A DNA stretch of 64,000 nt, from assembly GCF_030867145.1 (NCBI RefSeq), contig NC_134436.1, positions 3,906,001 to 3,970,000 of the forward strand. The letters are read 5' to 3'. Shown in pieces: positions 1 through 12,900 of the stretch. Both the position numbers and the translations under genes were made by a program. A model generated the notes under the pieces. It did not search any database and had not been told where the DNA came from. It saw only the letters and a list, made by a program, of their open reading frames with translations. This DNA is from Opisthocomus hoazin. Its lineage: Eukaryota > Chordata > Aves > Opisthocomiformes > Opisthocomidae. The stretch's first letter is position 1. The number at the start of each line of letters is the position of its first letter.

Positions 1-3000
1 CTCATAGTTATCCACAGAAGCAAGAACCATGGCAATTCTCATGCAGAAGCTTGCAGATCCTCCAGTGAGTTGCCCAGGCTAGTGGCTAAAAGTCTTTCAG
101 TCTCAGAGGGGATTCTTCATCACCTCAGTTCAAAGCGTTTCTAAAAAAAAAAAATTTGGCTGAACTTACATACATAATTGTCGTGTATGTCACATGGAGA
201 CTCCCACCACATAAAACCTTTTCACTCTGCTGCTGCAAATCCTAGGCTTGGCTGTACTTGGATGCCAGGACAACTGTAAGTCAGCCATCGCATTGTTCCT
301 CCGGCATCCTTTCCGTCAAGAGACCAGACAGATCAGTACCCACAGCAACAGTTATCAAGGAGCTAACTCTGCGGGTTTTCAGCCCAGGTGAAGGGCTCTA
401 GAAATGCTCTTTTCAGTCTTGGCCCAGTCCTGCGGAGTATGTGTCCATGACTATGTGCCAGTGGAAGATGCGAGATTCTAACCAGGAAGAAAATACATGG
501 GATCATTCCCATATTAATTTCAAAATCAGCAGATGAGTCTTACTATAAAATACTTCCAAGATTGTTCTCCAAGTCAAAACTGAAAATAGAAGCTTGGGAA
601 CAGTCGGGGAGCCCTGAGTTTATGATGACATATGGTACAAAGGTGAAACTGGCCACATGAGCCCAACAGATGTGCCCTCCATCACCCACTGAGGCAACAC
701 AGCAGCAAGGTCTCCGCTAACCTGTCCTGTAGCACCAGCTATCCCATGCTTGAATGTGACCGAAAGATTGCCAAGTGTAGGAACACAGAAGATAGGATTT
801 CATATAACACATCATTATAAACTCTTCCAGTCTAGCATCCTGCCTCAGAACAGTCTGGGATCTTAAACTTCAGAGAAAGGCAAAGAACAAACTGAAACAA
901 CCACAAAGTAAAATCCATGAGTTACCACCACCACCTTGTCCATGAGAAATTTTCCAGCAGGCAATGCATTGCTGTGGGCTGAAGGTATCATAATTGTAAA
1001 TCTCAGAGGCGCTTTCACTTTTGTCATGGAAGGGGCATGGTGCCCATCTCTAGCTCGCTCAGGACTGTGGATATCCCGGACCTGTTGTAACAAGTTTCTC
1101 CTAGCAGGACAGAACCCTTCTCCTTGTGTATTATTATGCATTGTAGTCTCTGGCACTGGACACAGCAGATAGAAATTCTCAAATAGCTTTAAATGATCTA
1201 ACTACAAACTGTTGCTGAAAGAAGCAGTCCTGCCCCATCACCAACCCCCCCAAGCAAGTGGCTAGCTGTTCTCTGACGTGCAGTTGTACTGAAGTTGGAT
1301 CACCTGATCCAAAAGTAATTTCTGCCTTCACCTAGTGTAACTTGGCATCAAGGGCTGCGAGCTGATCTGGTTCTCCGTGAAATCATTCATGCCAACACGA
1401 GGAAACAGGCTGAAGGAAGAAGAGGACAAAACCATCTCTTTCACTGGCAGCATTGCCTGAAATTCCATGCAAGGCGAAGAGGAGCACTGAGGAACTTCCT
1501 CAGTTGCATTTCAGGCTGCTTGGAGGTGTCCCAGAGAAGGTTCCCATCAGCAGTTGGCAAACCTGCCATTCACCAGCAAAGTCTGGTTTAGGAAAGCAAT
1601 GCCAGCAGCTGAGACCCAGAGTCCTCTGGTGCTGAGCCTACCTCCTCTGCCTGCAGCACACACACGTGCACTTAGGACTGCTCCCAGAGCCAAGCCATGT
1701 TCCTCCTTACCAGCTCTGCCAGGTCTGACATCTTTTCCTTGAGGTACACTTCCTTCCTTCCTCTCTCATTGCCCCCCATTAGCTTTTATTGTGCCATAAC
1801 TCTCAGTTCATACTCTCAGTTTGGGCCTCCTTAGCCCCTCACCACGTTGTCATCTGCCCTCCTGAAGCTGCCCAGCAGCAGCAGGCTCTGCTGGGGCTTG
1901 CAGAGCATCTCCTCCACACCTTCTTGCCCCTCCTTGCCTGTCTGGGTAACAGATGCCCAAGGTAGCTGCTAGAGCTCCTCACACAGATCCAGCATTTTTC
2001 TCTGCTGCAGTGGTGTGTAGAGGGGCCGGATTTGCAGAGGGACCCTGGCAGCAGAAGTCCAGCAGTGGCCAAACAATTTGTAGGGTCTTTAACAAACTCC
2101 GCAGAGTCATATGCCCCTGCTCCAAAGTGATTTTCCATTTCTAGAGTCCTTTGCCCTGTGCTGAATGAATCAAATCCAGGATTGCCACAATTTTAAAACC
2201 TAACAGAAGTAACTTTTAAAGTGATTTGCTCTTGTTCTCAGTTAGATGTGTTTAAAACTAAGTTAGTCTGAGAAACTGAAAACTTTGCTTCTTTAAGTAA
2301 AGCATGAGTTAGGGCTTTGGGTTTTTTTTATTTTATACTTAATGGATTTTTCTACAAGAAAAAAAGGTATTAATGGAAATTTCAGTGTAAAAGGATCCAA
2401 ACCTGAAAAAAGTATTGCCAGGTTTTAAGGAGTCAAAAAGTTCACCTTGCTGTTTTGCTGATGTGGTTTTCTTTTTTGATATTTGCCACCCCATCTTCTC
2501 TCAAATTCTGATTTTTTTTTTGTAGGCTTTTGCTGGTTTTGGTGCAGACGTGGATGTAGCTCACAGCACAGCCCCACAAACAGCCATGAGCATGGGGGAC
2601 ACAGTGGGGACCTCAGCCTGCCACTGCCACCATGTGGGATGCAGGAGACAAACTTGCATACCAAGACTTCACTCGACCAAGATGGTCAAAAACTTCCCCA
2701 CCACTCAAGATCAGACTCATCCTCTCCAACTCCCCTCCTCGAGGCGCATGTTTCTGGAGTAAACGATCCCAGAGCCTTGCCCGGCTTTCATCTCGCAGCC
2801 ATGCCCATCTCAGCAGGAGGCTGGGGGGCTGGCATCAAAGGCAGAAAATAAAAGAGAGTTAGTCCCAGATCTTCTATCTCAGTCCCAGGCTGGGAGGCTG
2901 CTGAGCTCAGCCAGCATTGCAGATGTCTCCACAGGATATTGAGGACAAGGACAGGACAGTCGTGGAATGGTTAAACATAGTCAAACAACAGGAGTTTTTC

Positions 3001-3913
3001 AAGCAGAAATCCAGGCAGGGCTGACAGCTACAGGCAGGCCCTGAATTGTTCATGCCCATGTTCCCAGCTTGCTAAAAAGCCCCTGGGCAGTCCGGGGCTT
3101 CCATGGGTATTTGAGTGAGCATCCTCAAGTGAGGATTTTGAAGTGACTTTGAGTGAGTCCCAGCCATGCTAGTCAGCCTGCTTGTATCTCCATCATTTGC
3201 CATAGTAAATCAGAGACTTCCATGTTATGCCCTGGGTCTACCTGTCTGTGCTGCTATAAATCTCTCCTCTCTGGCCATGAGAGCACCAGTAAATCTCCCT
3301 TGGATTCATGTCCTGACCAAGAAGACGACAATAAATTTCCTGTAAGTGGCTGAGAGAGGAGGAACAAGGAAAGAAACAGGATACTCGCACATGTCATGAC
3401 ACCTGCTTATATGGAAAAAAAAATGCCTGGCACACCCCTCTGGCCGGCAGGTTCTGGCTCCGTTTTCCACCCAGCCATTGCCCCTCGCTCCGCACCAGTG
3501 CCACCCAGGCACTGCTGTGCTGGAGGTCCCCACTCACCCCTGCACCCCCTCACCTCTGGACAGCATCTCCCTGCCATGGATGTCTCCTTCCGTATGGGAG
3601 CTCATGGAGGAGATCCCCGGGAGCTGCAAGCACAGTTCCCATGCTGCTCCCTGCCACTTTCAGTTCCTCAAAGTACTTTTTTAAGAGACAATGTCCCTCC
3701 ATCCCACTCACTCACCTTCTCCTCTCTTCATCCCCAAGTTGTTTTATCCCTCTTTCATCCTCCTTGGCTGTATGAATGACAGTCTTCTAGGGTCAGCTGC
3801 CAGGTCTTCTTCTGTGCCTTTCTAGCACTGCCCCAGAGGATCTGCCCTCGCTTGGGGTTTCTGTGCTGTCCTGTTGCACAGCACAACCCCCGCAAAGTTG
3901 CAACCCTGCTGCT
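1..3913. other. Gene-free stretch, nothing recognised
   Basis: I see no exon with a recognisable protein family and no consistent chain of splice sites on either strand. Short open frames overlap each other on both strands without conserved motifs. The left part (about 1-900) is moderately AT-rich and could be distal intron or 3' UTR of a gene outside the window. Positions 3260-3345 carry a TATA-like stretch followed by AATAAA, which hints at an LTR end but is too weak to call. Confidence 0.4.
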
Positions 3914-4288
3914 TGTCCTGGGTTTGGCCAGGACAGGGTTAATTTTCACCAAACTCCAGGAAGGGGCACAGCCAGGGGGTGGGGGCTGACCCCACCTGGC
4001 CAAACAGAGCCGGGTATTCCATACCATGTGCCGTCACGCTGGGTTCTGGTGGGGGGGGCGGCGGGGCGGGAACTCTCTCGCTGCTCGGGAGCGGGTCTGT
4101 TTTTGTCGTGTTTTCTCCTTATCTGTATCGTTGTTGTTCCTGTTCCCTCTGTTTGCTGTTCTGTTAAACTGCCCTTATCCCGACCCACCGGTTTTCTGCC
4201 TCTTTCTTTCCATTCTCCTCCGCACGCCGGCAGGGGGAGGGGCGGCCGCGTGGCACTTTTGTTGCCGGCGGCAGCCAAAACCAAAACA
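3914..4288 (+). mobile_element. Solo LTR of an avian ERVL-like endogenous retrovirus
   Basis: A 375-bp unit starts TGTCCTGGGTTTGGCCAGGA and ends in CA. It is flanked on both sides by CTGCT (3909-3913 and 4289-4293), a perfect 5-bp target-site duplication. Its start, a middle GTATTCCATACCATGTG segment and a GC-rich 3' part resemble the common avian solo LTRs that begin TGTCCTGG. A 5-bp duplication is typical of the ERVL class. No internal retroviral sequence adjoins it, so this is a fossil left by recombination between two LTRs. The clean TG...CA ends and intact duplication suggest moderate rather than great age. Confidence 0.85.
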
Positions 4289-4293
4289 CTGCT

Positions 4294-7200
4294 GCAGAGG
4301 AAGGAGGGGACACTGTCACTGAAAAGTGTGTTCAGGCGAGGACCACTGTTTTTCTCGAATTCCGAAGATACTCTGTTGGCTCCTGTGGCTCCGCAGTCAT
4401 GGGATCCTGTCTGCAAAGACTGTCCCCTCCCCTGCTGCAGAGGTGGAAGTCAGGGTTGTTAGGGCAAGAGCAGCTTTCCAGGGGTCCCTGGGATCGCAGC
4501 ACTGACCAGCCACTTGTTGTCAGCAAGCTTGTGGTGGCTCCATCACCAAAGCCAGCTTTGCCTGTCCTGCAGCCTGGAAGATACAGTTAAAAAAAAAAAA
4601 ACACCAAAAGCAACCAAAAGTGATGCGCATGCACAGCCATTTATTCCATTGTAGTTTCACTTGTTCTCAGCCCTGTCGGGTCCCCAGGGGACACGTGGTG
4701 AGAGGCCAGAGGAGACACAGACAGCCACTTCCCTTTCCACAGTTTCAGTGCCAGGGTGACTGGTGGCAAAGGGCAGGAAAGTACAGGACTGTTGGAGCAC
4801 AGAGAGCAAGAGTGCAAGTGTGGGTGAGCGGAGGGGTCCCAGCAGGAGCTCCCCAGGGATCTGTGCTGAGACCTGGGCAGCTTGACACACGTGACCTGAA
4901 GAGTCAGACCTGGAAGGGACCTGGAGGAGCTATTCAAAATATTTTGACCAGCACAATCCTGTAGAAAACAGCTTCTTTCCAAAGAAGAACTGAGTATCTG
5001 GGATGCTCCAGCCTGGGAAAGAGATGGCTGAGGTCTGAAGCCACCAGTGATCCGGGAAGGAGGAAAGGGGTGGTTGTTCATGTCTCTCCCAGCACAAGAA
5101 CAGTGGGACCCCAAACAGTGCTAGCCTGTGACACCTTCAAAACAGGCAAAAATGACTTCTCCACCCAACATGTGATTGGGGCCTCAGTGCCACACAATAC
5201 TCTGGGTAAGGGGCATTGCTGTACTCAGAGCAGCCCCAGGATCCGGGGATGGAGGGATGGTTCGTGCTGCCATCAGGATTTTAAACTCATCTCTACCGAG
5301 GGGTCACAGCCTGTGGTCAGGGCAAGGCAAAGGCTTTCCCAAGCTGGATACATCTCTGGAAAGGCATCCCATCTCCACATGGACTTTGTGAGCAAAGATC
5401 AGGACCCTGCATAATCTGGAGACAAAGGGGACATTCCTTTGGCGAGGACACCTCCCTGGCTGCCCTGACCATCACCTCTTTCATCCCGCAATGACACTGA
5501 TTTGCTGAACGAGTGAGAGACAACACGTGCTTGGGAGCTGGAGGAAGCAGCTCACCTGCTTCTGCAAGATTTTACCCAGCACACGGATGGCTCCTCACTG
5601 CATCGGAGGGAGTGATCCAATTCAAACAGCCCAGGGCAACACAGAGTATTGCAGAGCACTGGAGTTTTGCTAGGGTGGGCAATAACGCAAGCGCTGTCGG
5701 TGTGCAGGACTGCTGAGGGTACACTGGTGGTGCAATTACAGCACTAAAAACACAACTGCAACAGTTTTTAGCCAAGGGACCAAAGCCACTTTTGACACCA
5801 GCCTGGCATCCGAACCCTGTCCCCACAGGCACCCTTGGTGTAAAGCTGTCGCTGGGCAGCCTGCCTTTCGGCTGAAGCCAGCAGCTCTACCGGCTGTTGA
5901 AGGGCAACAGAACATGGTGGGAAAAAAAAAGGAGCAAAGGCTGCTGCAGTGCCGTCTTGCAGCAGAAGCAGGCTCTGTTACGCTTGGCTGCCTGCCTGCT
6001 CTCCAGGAGTAGACCTTTACCCAAGAGATTCCAGGGAAAGCACCATCTTCCCGGCCTGGCTTTGGGCTGGGGACGTGCCACACGCATGCAGCACCTGCCC
6101 CTAACCGCCTTCAGCCTCACATGGGGCCCGCGGCCAGGCCCAGCTCCTGGGTTATTCCACCTTATACCTAAGGCAATTCCTACAGAGCAGCCAGTGGGTC
6201 TCCAGAGGTGCAGGAGACTTCAAGCAAATTCACAGCATCTGGCTACCTGCAAGGGATCTCACCTCCTATCACTGCAGGATTTTTATATTCTTTTTCCAGG
6301 TTATTACAAGCTCTCAGGCATTTCACCAAAACCCTTCCCTGTCTAAACCAAGCCCTGGCTGCAGCTCTCCACTCCGCCTGTGGCCACTGGGATGTCAGTA
6401 GAGGCTGACCCCTTCCCCAGCCCCAACCAGTACACCAAGGCCCCTCTACAAACCAGCCTATGTTGTGTTACGGGCCAGCTCAGCTCTGCTGGATGCTCCC
6501 CAGGGTGGAGCTGTCACAGCAGCACAGCAGCAGTGTGGAAACCAGCAAGCCCAGGCTGGGCTGAGAGGTTAGGGCTGACTGGTTTGGTGCTGAGGAGTCA
6601 GTTATCCAGCAGGTGACCATGGACATCTCCAACAACCTAATCAGGTGGTTTTGCTGTGATTTGTCTGCGTCAGGAGCGTCCCAAGGGAGCATTGCTGGGA
6701 CGCTATCCCACAACGGCACGTGGCCCAAGAAACGGGGCGTGGGGAACGTGGGGATGCCCCGTGCATCCAGTAAGCACCAGCTGGTCCACATGCTGCTCTG
6801 TCGTTAGCAAAAGGCCATGGCATATGGCGCGTGAGGGGTTTATGCTGCCTGTCACATGAGTGGTTTAAAAACCTCTAGGGTGAGAAACTACTAATCTCAG
6901 TGGGGTCTGCAGTGTAGGTGGTTTTATAGATTGCTTTCCAGAGATTTGATTTCCTTGCCCAACTAAATCTCAAACAGAGGTGACAGCACTAGACTGGTTG
7001 GAAGTACCATTGCACTGCTCTGAGGTGGTTGCTTGCCAGGTTTTTTTTATGTATCTAAAATCTTTTGGCATCATGCATGACTTCATGTTCCTTCCCCTTG
7101 AGGGAAGAACAGCAAACAGGGAGAAAGGGAACTTCAGTCAAGGCACAATCGGGAAACACAAACTGTTGGCTAGACAAAAGGCAAAGGCAGCTTTGGTGCT

Positions 7201-8329
7201 CCCGCTTCTTGCTGGCTGTGCAGAGGTGCTGGGCAGCACTGGGCTCTCCATTGCCAGGCAAGCTCAGATGCTGCAGATGTCCAGCCTCCGCTGGAGACAT
7301 TCAAATCTCATTCCTGGAGTTTAGGCTCAGTTGTTGGACCGGGCACCCCAGCTCTACTCCGAGCTGCTCACCACAGGCACAGTCCCATCCACAGCATGGC
7401 AGGGAGCCTGGAAAGGCTGGAGGGTGGCTGGGAGGACTGTTCAAGAGCAAAGTAGTCTGGAGGTGATGTGACGTTGCTGAGAGCATGGCAGCTCTCATTT
7501 TGTCCTGATCTGCAGCTGGCCTGCAAGGTGCAGATGCAATTCCTCTTTGCTCCGATCCTCACCTCCCTCCAGCCTTATCATCTGCTTCTGCAAGCTCTGA
7601 CAGGCAGAATGGCTCTTCCATGCTGCTTTTTAATTACAGTTAGTACCCTGGCAACAGCCACATATGAGGCGAGTCTGGGGCTGTGGGGCAGAGGCTGGCT
7701 CAGAGCAGAAGCGAAAGACAGAAATACCATGGATGTTAGCGTGCTGAAGGTAGAACTGAAAGCAAGAGTCCAGGCTCCACGGGCAGGAAAGCCCCCCAGC
7801 TGCTCAGGGACCCCTGAGAAGAGGGCCGGCAGCTGGGCAGCCTCCTCCACTACACTGCAAGAGCCAGCTGGAGCTGGTCAGCGAAGCCCAGCTGGCAGGG
7901 ACAACCCAGCGCAGGAGGAAGTGATTCACTTGATATTTTAGCCAACCTTTGTGTTGAAGAAGCAAACAACACTTTGGCTATATCCACAAGCCCTCCCCAG
8001 GCTAGAAGCAAAGGTCAGGTGAAGCGGCTTTTCTGGGGTATCTAAGGTACCACAAAACCAGATTCTGATAATCTTGAGATGAGCGCAAGTAGTACGCTGT
8101 CAGTCTCTCTGGGCATCTGTTCCTTCCTCCCACCCTTTGGGTTTGTAAACATTTGAATTAAACATGACCGGTGGGCACATCTGAATCAGGATCCTTGTGC
8201 AGCCTGCGGAGACCCCCAGCAAGGTGCCTACTGGTCTGTGGGGACTGCGAGGGTCCCTTGGCAGCCTCCCTGCATTCACAGGCATTCCTGGGCAGAAAGC
8301 AATCGGACCCAAAGCACGTTCTGGACAGC
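4294..8329. other. Gene-free stretch, nothing recognised
   Basis: No recognisable coding exon or RNA gene. A short A-tract (about 4589-4601) and a few GC-rich patches are the only composition features. A segment around 4895-4950 loosely recalls the CR1 tail but was not accepted. The interval lies upstream of STING1 and may hold distal regulatory DNA, which cannot be judged from one sequence. Confidence 0.4.
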
Positions 8330-8945
8330 CACTCCCTTACCCAGCCTGTATCTACCCTGTTTGGCTACATGGAGGCTATAGGAGACCACGCTGAAAGCTT
8401 TGCTGAAGTGAAGGTTCTCCCCTCATCCACACGGCCAGTTACCTCATCCCATAAGGCACTTAGGCTGGTCAGGTACGATGTGCCCTTTGCAAATCCCTGC
8501 TGGCTGTTCCCTTCTTGTCCTTCAGGTGCTTGGCAGTGATTGCCGGGAGGATTTGCTCCCTCACCTTCCCAGAGACAGATGTGATGTTGGGCAGGCTGTA
8601 GTTCAGCAAGCCATCCTTCTTGCCCTGCTCAAAGCTCTGGGTGATATTTGCTTTCTCCCACTTACCAGGAACTTCCTGATGGCTACCATCTTCCAAACAG
8701 AATGGAAGAGATGAGAGAGCAGCCTTGCCAGGGCATCAGCCAGCTCCCTCAGCATCCTCAAGTACATCCCACCTGGTCCTACGGATTTGTGTATGTGTGC
8801 CCTAAGTCAGTCTTCCTCTAGGATGGGAATGCTGCTGCACTCTGCCGCTAGGACCTGGGAGGCTTGAGGGCAAACCTCAGCAATAACAACTGAGTCAAAG
8901 AAGGCCTTGAGTACCTCAGCTGCTCTGGATCTGTGGTCACAAGGA
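8330..8945 (-). mobile_element. Ancient CR1 LINE fragment (ORF2, reverse transcriptase region)
   Basis: Read on the minus strand, this segment matches the middle of CR1 ORF2. The phrases around 8722-8790 (gccttgccagggcatcagcc, then ccacctggtcctacggattt) parallel positions 21560-21625 in the younger CR1 copy of this window. The reading frame is decayed and both ends are ragged, so it is an old 5'- and 3'-truncated copy. Confidence 0.7.
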
Positions 8946-9446
8946 CCAGGAACCGAAGAAGCTTGAGGGCCTTACTGGCCAGCAAGAGCCCGGCTGCAAG
9001 AAGCCCCTGCTGTGTCGCCAGTGCCTGTGGGCACTGCCCCCTGAACCAGCATCTCCTGGGGCTGTGGGGGGTGGGGGGGGATCCAGGGTGCTGAGAGCCA
9101 CCCTCTTTGCTAGAAGGAATTTGCTTCTGTTTCACCCCTGGAAACCTGCCACGCTTATTAAACTCAGTCTTTGAAATCTGCTGCACTTAATAAATTCAAC
9201 CTCAACAAATTCTGTTTCCTTCCTCATTCCAGCTTGGCTCAGCCCCACTATGACCTGACAGATACGTTGGGGCTTTCCACAGGTGCAAGCTCATGGATGT
9301 CGAAACCTGCCCCATCCACCCAGCGCTGCCCAGTGCCTGGATTTCCTGTGGGCTGGGAGACCCCACGAGTGCCCTGCGTGGGACGGCTCTGGTGCTTTCA
9401 GGAGGGTTCTGGTGCTTTCTGCAGTCTGTCTGCAGCCACGATACTG

Positions 9447-9463
9447 CTTTCATTTTCATTTTT
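9447..9463. promoter_or_regulatory. ISRE/IRF-like element upstream of STING1
   Basis: The + strand reads CTTTCATTTTCATTTTTC; on the minus strand this contains GAAAATGAAAG, which fits the interferon-stimulated response element core GAAANNGAAA, with a further partial repeat. It lies about 190 bp upstream of the probable first-exon donor and about 510 bp upstream of the STING1 start codon. STING1 is interferon-inducible in vertebrates, so an IRF site here is expected. That it is functional is inference. Confidence 0.5.
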
Positions 9464-9579
9464 CTCGGTGCTGGGAACTGCGCAGCTCCACCCTTGGCAC
9501 CAGAAGCCTGTATGGTGCAAAGGTACCAGGATTCTGTCTACAGCAGCAGCCTCCAAAAAGACCTGCAGCTGCCCAGGCT

Positions 9580-9652
9580 GGAGCACAGAGCCCGCTAACA
9601 GCAGTGCAGAAAACCCAGGCAGCGTCCAGCCTCGCAGCTGATAACTGCTCCG
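9580..9652 (+). other. STING1: Probable noncoding first exon of STING1 (5' end not defined)
   Basis: A strong donor (CTCCG|GTGAGT) ends at 9652. The next good acceptor (CTGCCGTAG) sits directly before the STING1 start codon at 9973. A 5' UTR exon spliced to an exon that begins with or near the ATG matches the known organisation of vertebrate STING1. The transcription start was not located; the left boundary given here is nominal. Confidence 0.45.
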
Positions 9653-9972
9653 GTGAGTGCAGCAAGGAGTGATGGCCCCAGGGCTGCAGGGCAGGGAGGG
9701 CTGGCATAGGGTTGGCATCGATTTGGGAATGGGGTGGCCACCCAGACTCTGCCTTCCTGAGCCCATTTGGGCACAGGGGGAAGCCCCGAGCTGGCCTGTG
9801 CAGCGTGCAAGGGAACCTCCACAGAAGCAGCAAAGGAAGTGATGGCTCTGTTGCGCGCTTTGGGGTGCTCAGTGAGCACTGGGTGTGCATGTGTGTCCTC
9901 CTGCTCCACTCCCCGGCACTGTGTGGGTGCTGAGGACAACAACCGCTGCTGACCCCCTCCTCTCTGCCGTAG

Positions 9973-12900
9973 ATGTCTCAGGAATCGTGGCGACCGAGCG
10001 ACCCCACCACCTTGCTCATCCCCAAGGCCCGGGGAGGGCGAGCACAGCAAGCCCTCTACCTGCTCCTGGCTCTGTGTGCCACAGCGCTGTACCTCGCCAG
10101 GGAGCCCCTCGCGCCCACCGCCCGCAGCTTCACCTCCCACTTTGTGGCCCTGCAGATCGGGGTGCTGCTTAAGGGCACCTGCTACCTGGCCGAGGAGATC
10201 TTCCACCTCCAGTCCAGGTGAGCCAGCGTGGGGGAGGCTGCCTCCTGGGGCCAACACGGGGACAAGGGCATAGCAGCCTCTGGGTGTCGGGAGGGATCTG
10301 CTCCTTGTTTCTAGCCCCACGTGTGTGCTCTGTGGCAATGCTCTGCTGTGTCCCTGCAGCTCACACTGCTTTCCATCAGCCTTGTGTCTTTCTCAGCTCC
10401 TCCTCTTCCTCCTCTCCATTCTCCTGCCTGCCCAGCTCCCGCATATGTCTATGGACCTCTCCCTCTCCTCTCTGTGGTAGCTGCCCTCAGTCCTCAGCCT
10501 TCCCCCACTGCCCAGGGCCGGAGGGCACAGGGCTGTTGGAGACAATCTCCTCTTGCTGTCCAGGGCAGCATTGCATCTGCTCCCCTCTGAGACCGTGGGT
10601 ACTGCAGGAGACCCAAGCCGTCTCCTGGCTGGGGGCACCCGGAGTGCGCTAAGCAGGGTTCCTCAGGGCTCCCTGGCTCCGTACTGCTCCAGGAGGTCAG
10701 CAGCACTGGCAGGGAGGTGGGCTGCAGTTGAAGATGGCGAGTGGGCAGGCAACTGGCAGCCTGTCTCCTGTCTCCCTCTCCCACCCAGGCACCATGGCAG
10801 CTTCTGGAGGGTCCTGAGCGCCTGCTTCCCCCTGCGCTGGTACATGCCTATGCTGCTCGCCTCTGGCTCAGCCTACGTGGCTCTTCTCTATGGAGACGGG
10901 CAACCGCTCAGCCTTCACCTCAGCCTGGCCAGCCTGTGCCAGCTCCTCATCCTCGCTCTGGGGCTCCACGTAAGGCACCAACACCTCCAGCCTGGCCAGG
11001 CATCCCAGGGAGCGCGGCAGCCCCCAGCAATTGTGGGGGCACATGGCCCAGCTCTGTGTGGGCCCTGCATGTACAGCCCACCCACACGCAACCCCACAGC
11101 GGGAGGAACACTCTTATCAGCTCACCCCAAAGAGTTGATCTCAGTCCCATACTGCCATGTGCGACAGCAGGAGGGCCAGGCTGCCTTTTAATGAGCACAG
11201 CCACACTGGGCACTGGCAGCAGCCCTGCTGCAGCCAGAGCCCCGCTGACACAAAATACAGAAGTATTTTTAAATCTGTCAATCAAGCTGGTGCTTGAGGG
11301 GAAAGAATAGCTTGTGTGGTCTCCAAAGGGTTAATTATCAGGCATGCTGTGGTGGAAGAGCCAAGCTCCAAGTACCTCTGTACCATTGGGAGGGCTCTGC
11401 TTTACCCCAGCAGAGCTGGAAGGGGAGAGAGGTCACACAGACTACAGAAGGGTGCTATGGGGAGGGCAGTCATTAGGTGCCTGTGGGGTTTCAACACCCA
11501 TTTCCACCTAAATGAACACACAGAGCTGGTAGGGGCCACCAGTGGCCCTGGAAATGCCACCACCAGGCACTGGGATGTCTCCTCCCATGTGCTAGAAGCA
11601 CTGGGCAGATGCACAAGTTGCACTGGGACACGCAATCCCAGTGGAGGATGCAGCCAGAAACATGTCTGGCTCACTCCAACATTAGCTTCCTCATCTGCAG
11701 GGGCTGTGTGGGCCACCAAGGACTCTTGGCCCCATTGCCTGATGTAGTGGTGGAAGAGGGCAGCAGGGTTGCTCACTCTCCAGATCTCTTTGGAGAGGGC
11801 GGCTGCTCTCCAGTCCCTGTAGAGAATCAACTGTGTAGAAGAGCCCAGGTGGCTGCTTTCATCACTGCTAGTCTGTCTTTCCTTCCCTCCACAGAAGCCC
11901 TCAGCAGTGGAAATGTCTGAGATGTCTGAGAGGTCCAAGCAGAACGTTGCTCATGGGCTTGCCTGGTCTTATTACATTGGGTACCTAAAAATAGTCCTGC
12001 CACGTACGTAGCTGTTTCCCTGTATTATCATGCCTACAGATAGAAATAGCTCCTAATAACAATCCTCACACTTTTGCAGTGTTAGCAAGGGAATGAGGAG
12101 CAGGGTAGAAAGCAGCTGTACTCACACTGGGCACCTCTGCCCAATGCTGTCTTCCACCAGGGGTGAAAAAGTCAATGGAGGAATTCATCAGAGCCAACCC
12201 CAATGTGCTGGCCTGCAGGGAGACCTGGAAACTCCACATCTTGGTCCCTCTGAGCTGTGATGTCTATGATGACCTGGAGAAAGCTGACAGCAATATCCAG
12301 TACCTGACAGACCTCACTGAAACCACCTTGACTCGAGCTGGCACCAAAAAAAGGGTCTACAAACACAGCCTCTATGCAATCAGGGATGAAGACAACAAGG
12401 TACACCGAGTGCAGCGTCAGGAGAGCAGTCGGCATGCATTAGCCCAAAGGTCTTCCTGGCCTCAGATCCCAGTCCAGAAGTGGCCATAAGGGCAGGACAG
12501 TGTCCCCTCTCCTATTAGATACTCCCAGTTTTCAGCAGGTTCCCGCAAGATGGAGAGGTCCTGTCCATGCCAGCCATCTGCACCCCATCCTCTTGGCTGC
12601 CTGCTCCCAGCAGGGATGTTGGGCTCACTCAGCCTCTCCTGGAGTTGATTTAAGTCTGGCAAACAGCAGAAAACTGAGCAGAAAAAAGCACATGTGGGGT
12701 CCAGAGCATCACTTCCCATGGGAAAAATTAGTATTTCCTTTTGTTGTGAAGAGGTGCTTGAAAATGTCTGTGTGAGTCACTATACAATTTGACTCTCCCC
12801 TTCCCCCAGTCACCTCTTTTCTGGGCTCGTGAGCCCTAAATCCCTCCATTTCACATTGCTTTCATCTCCTTCCACATCTCCAAGCAGATGGACCTCTGCC

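Noticed and set aside
3260-3345. Possible LTR end (TATA-like stretch then AATAAA)
   Set aside because: No TG...CA ends, primer-binding site or duplication found.
4895-5115. Possible CR1 tail (tggaagggacctggagga)
   Set aside because: Only a short phrase matches; the following sequence does not follow the CR1 order.
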